Source: Rhodospirillales bacterium (GTDB lineage Bacteria; Pseudomonadota; Alphaproteobacteria; JAJFIK01). From it: 64,000 nt of DNA. This document shows, piece by piece, positions 62,455 through 64,000 of the stretch. The notes under the pieces were generated by a model, which was not told the origin of the DNA, did no database searches, and saw only the letters and a list, made by a program, of their open reading frames with translations. A program made the position numbers and the translations under genes. How positions within the stretch are numbered: the stretch's first letter is position 1; every line of letters begins with the position of its first letter. The DNA is taken from assembly GCA_021775005.1 (NCBI GenBank), contig JAJFIK010000036.1, positions 19,285 to 83,284 of the forward strand, given 5' to 3'.

Positions 62455-64000
62455 ATGACCTTGATGTCGCGGCTTGTGCCTGTGATCGCCGTTGCGGTGG
62501 TGGCAGGCGGGATTTTTGCAACTTACAGTCTTTTAAGCTCAGACGTTGAGGCGCAGAACGAAGATGCGCCAGTTGTGCTTCATCGCGGCAATAGCGCGGA
62601 GCCCTCTAGTCTTGACCCTCATCGCTTTACCGGCACCTGGGCCAATCGCATCGGCAGCGACATGTTCATTGGGCTCTATCAGTTTGATGCTATGGGCGAG
62701 CCGTTTCTTGGCGCAGCGATTGCCCATGAGGTCAGTGAAGATGGCCTGACCCACACTTTCACCTTGCGCGAGGGCATGACCTGGTCCGACGGTGTGCCGT
62801 TGACAGCTTATGATTTTGAATTTGCCTTCCGGCGCATGGTCGACCCACTAACCGCTGCGGAGTTCGCGTCATTTCATTACCTCATCGAAAATGCCCGTGA
62901 GGTCAATTTTGGAGAGATGGACAAGACGCAATTGGGTGTTCACGCCCTAGATGACAGCACTCTTGAAATGCGCCTTGTGCGACCCAGCCCTTATGTCGAC
63001 CGCCTGCTGGCGAACTATTTGTTTTTTCCCTTGCCGCAGCATTTGATTGAAGCCGAAGGCGATGGATGGGCGCGGGCTGGCACCATGGTCACCAATGGGC
63101 CCTACGTGCTGGCCAACTGGGTTCCCAATGACCACATTCGCCTGGAGCGCAATCCATTGTTCTTTGACAATGAGGCCGTGGCAGTGGACACGGTTTATTT
63201 CTATCCAACCGACGATGCGTCATCGGCCCTGCGGCGCTTTCGCGCCGGTGAAATCGACCTCAATTCAGACTTTCCTGAGCAACAGTTTGATTGGTTGATG
63301 GAAAACATGGAGGAAGAGACGCGGGTCTCGACGTCTGACTCCGTCGGCTATATTGTCATCAACACAGAGGTCCCGCCCTTTGATGATGTGCGCGTGCGCC
63401 AAGCGCTGGGCATGTCCATTGACCGTGAGATGATCGCTGAGAGCGTTTTGCGCATTGGTGAGATCCCCGCCTATAGCATCGTCAGCCCCCTGGCGCCGGG
63501 CTATGTCGCGCCACCAGCTGACTGGATGGCGCTATCCTTTGAGGAACGCCAGGATCGTGCCCGCACACTGCTGGCTGAAGCTGGTTTTGACGCATCAAAT
63601 CCGCTTCGTTTCACCTATCGCTATCGGGATTCAATCAAGAACCGCCGCGCCGCTTTGGCGGTGGGTAATTTCTGGAATCAAATCGGCGTTGAAGTAGACT
63701 TGGTGAATACGGAGATCGCCATTCATTACGATGACTTGCGAGCAGGTAATTTCGTCGTCGCCGACGCTGGTTGGAGCGCCGTCGTGCCCGACCCTGCAGA
63801 GTATTTGCTTCTGGTTCATTCTGACTATGCGGAACTGAACAGCCCCAACTATTACAATCCGGAATTTGACGCGCCCTACAATGAGGGCTTGTTGTCGGCT
63901 GACCTTGAGACACGCAATCGCCTGATGGCGGAAGCCGAAGCGATCATGCTGCGCGACATGCCCTTGATCCCAACCTATTTTTATATCGACAAGAACCTTG
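62455..64000 (+). CDS. Peptide ABC transporter substrate-binding protein (SBP family 5), paralogue 2, 3' end cut off
   Basis: About 515 residues are visible before the window ends. The frame is open to 64000 with no stop. The N-terminus (SRLVPVIAVAVVAGGIFATY) is a signal or anchor, followed by NSAEPSSLDPHRFTGTWANR, REGMTWSDGVPLTAYDFEFA, NGPYVLANWVPNDHIRLERN and DVRVRQALGMSIDREMIAES. It is clearly paralogous to the upstream gene, with many identical blocks. GGAGG lies eight bases before the ATG at 62455. The two probably arose by tandem duplication and may differ in peptide preference. Confidence 0.9.
   Translation, partial: MTLMSRLVPVIAVAVVAGGIFATYSLLSSDVEAQNEDAPVVLHRGNSAEPSSLDPHRFTGTWANRIGSDMFIGLYQFDAMGEPFLGAAIAHEVSEDGLTHTFTLREGMTWSDGVPLTAYDFEFAFRRMVDPLTAAEFASFHYLIENAREVNFGEMDKTQLGVHALDDSTLEMRLVRPSPYVDRLLANYLFFPLPQHLIEAEGDGWARAGTMVTNGPYVLANWVPNDHIRLERNPLFFDNEAVAVDTVYFYPTDDASSALRRFRAGEIDLNSDFPEQQFDWLMENMEEETRVSTSDSVGYIVINTEVPPFDDVRVRQALGMSIDREMIAESVLRIGEIPAYSIVSPLAPGYVAPPADWMALSFEERQDRARTLLAEAGFDASNPLRFTYRYRDSIKNRRAALAVGNFWNQIGVEVDLVNTEIAIHYDDLRAGNFVVADAGWSAVVPDPAEYLLLVHSDYAELNSPNYYNPEFDAPYNEGLLSADLETRNRLMAEAEAIMLRDMPLIPTYFYIDKNL

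Overview
The window is a chromosomal segment from a Gram-negative alphaproteobacterium. The lineage call rests on families that are largely alphaproteobacterial (DUF4170 at 3412, DUF2093 at 8635, DUF3035 at 26378, a TipF-like EAL protein at 29088), on lipid A/Kdo genes, and on an exact CtrA-type box at 32308. I cannot name the genus. Genes are densely packed on both strands with many 1-4 base stop/start overlaps. I found no tRNA, rRNA, CRISPR array, insertion sequence or prophage block.

Layout. 1-1148: truncated dicarboxylate/amino-acid symporter and a MAPEG membrane protein. 1164-7802: pmbA/tldE, a bisphosphate-nucleotidase-like phosphatase, DUF4170, then an envelope operon (lysophospholipid acyltransferase, waaA, and one ORF fusing LpxK with an LpxL-type acyltransferase). 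7799-10462 (minus): M23 protein, DUF2093, xseA. 10540-17506: purD, then an ACAD10/11-like kinase, a PAS histidine kinase, a P450 and an ACAD10/11-like acyl-CoA dehydrogenase. 17702-18596: membrane protein plus winged-helix regulator. 18593-22233: tadA, rluB-like, rsmD, mutL. 22333-23352: a solitary P63C-domain gene behind a cluster of palindromic sites. 23387-28982 (minus): M16 protease pair, DUF3035 lipoprotein, lspA, ribF, MaoC hydratase. 29088-31173 (minus): TipF-like EAL protein and OmpA-family lipoprotein. 31399-33179: SDR and a Crp-type regulator. 33180-33648: unexplained, structured convergent spacer. 33649-37867: class III aminotransferase, D-threonine-aldolase-type enzyme, SDR, 2OG oxygenase. 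37864-39941: TetR cassette with two matching 16-bp operators. 40486-42957: palindromic repeats, CIRCE, groES-groEL and terminator. 43027-46221: Met/Glu-rich coiled-coil lipoprotein, exported esterase, tryptophan 2,3-dioxygenase. 46218-52044 (minus): MarC, hisS, DUF547, a tiny membrane peptide, a CPA1 antiporter, DUF3179. 52181-54105: ECF sigma factor, anti-sigma, receiver-like/PAS protein. 54118-55530: sodium:neurotransmitter-type symporter. 55897-64000: oligopeptide ABC transporter (oppBCDF), an inverted secreted protein, and two tandem substrate-binding proteins, the last cut by the window end.

How the genes work together. The clearest functional groupings are: (i) late lipid A/Kdo assembly at 3781-7802; (ii) a split version of the eukaryotic ACAD10/ACAD11 protein (kinase at 11851, dehydrogenase at 16271) with a P450 beside the dehydrogenase, suggesting hydroxy-acyl-CoA catabolism; (iii) a Crp-type regulator whose recognition helix carries RETVxR and whose own upstream region, like that of the histidine kinase at 13091, contains an exact TGTGA-N6-TCACA box; (iv) an autoregulated TetR cassette; (v) peptide import. 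The most unusual items are the LpxK-LpxL fusion, the split ACAD10/11 locus, the P63C gene with its operator array, and the structured spacer at 33180-33648.
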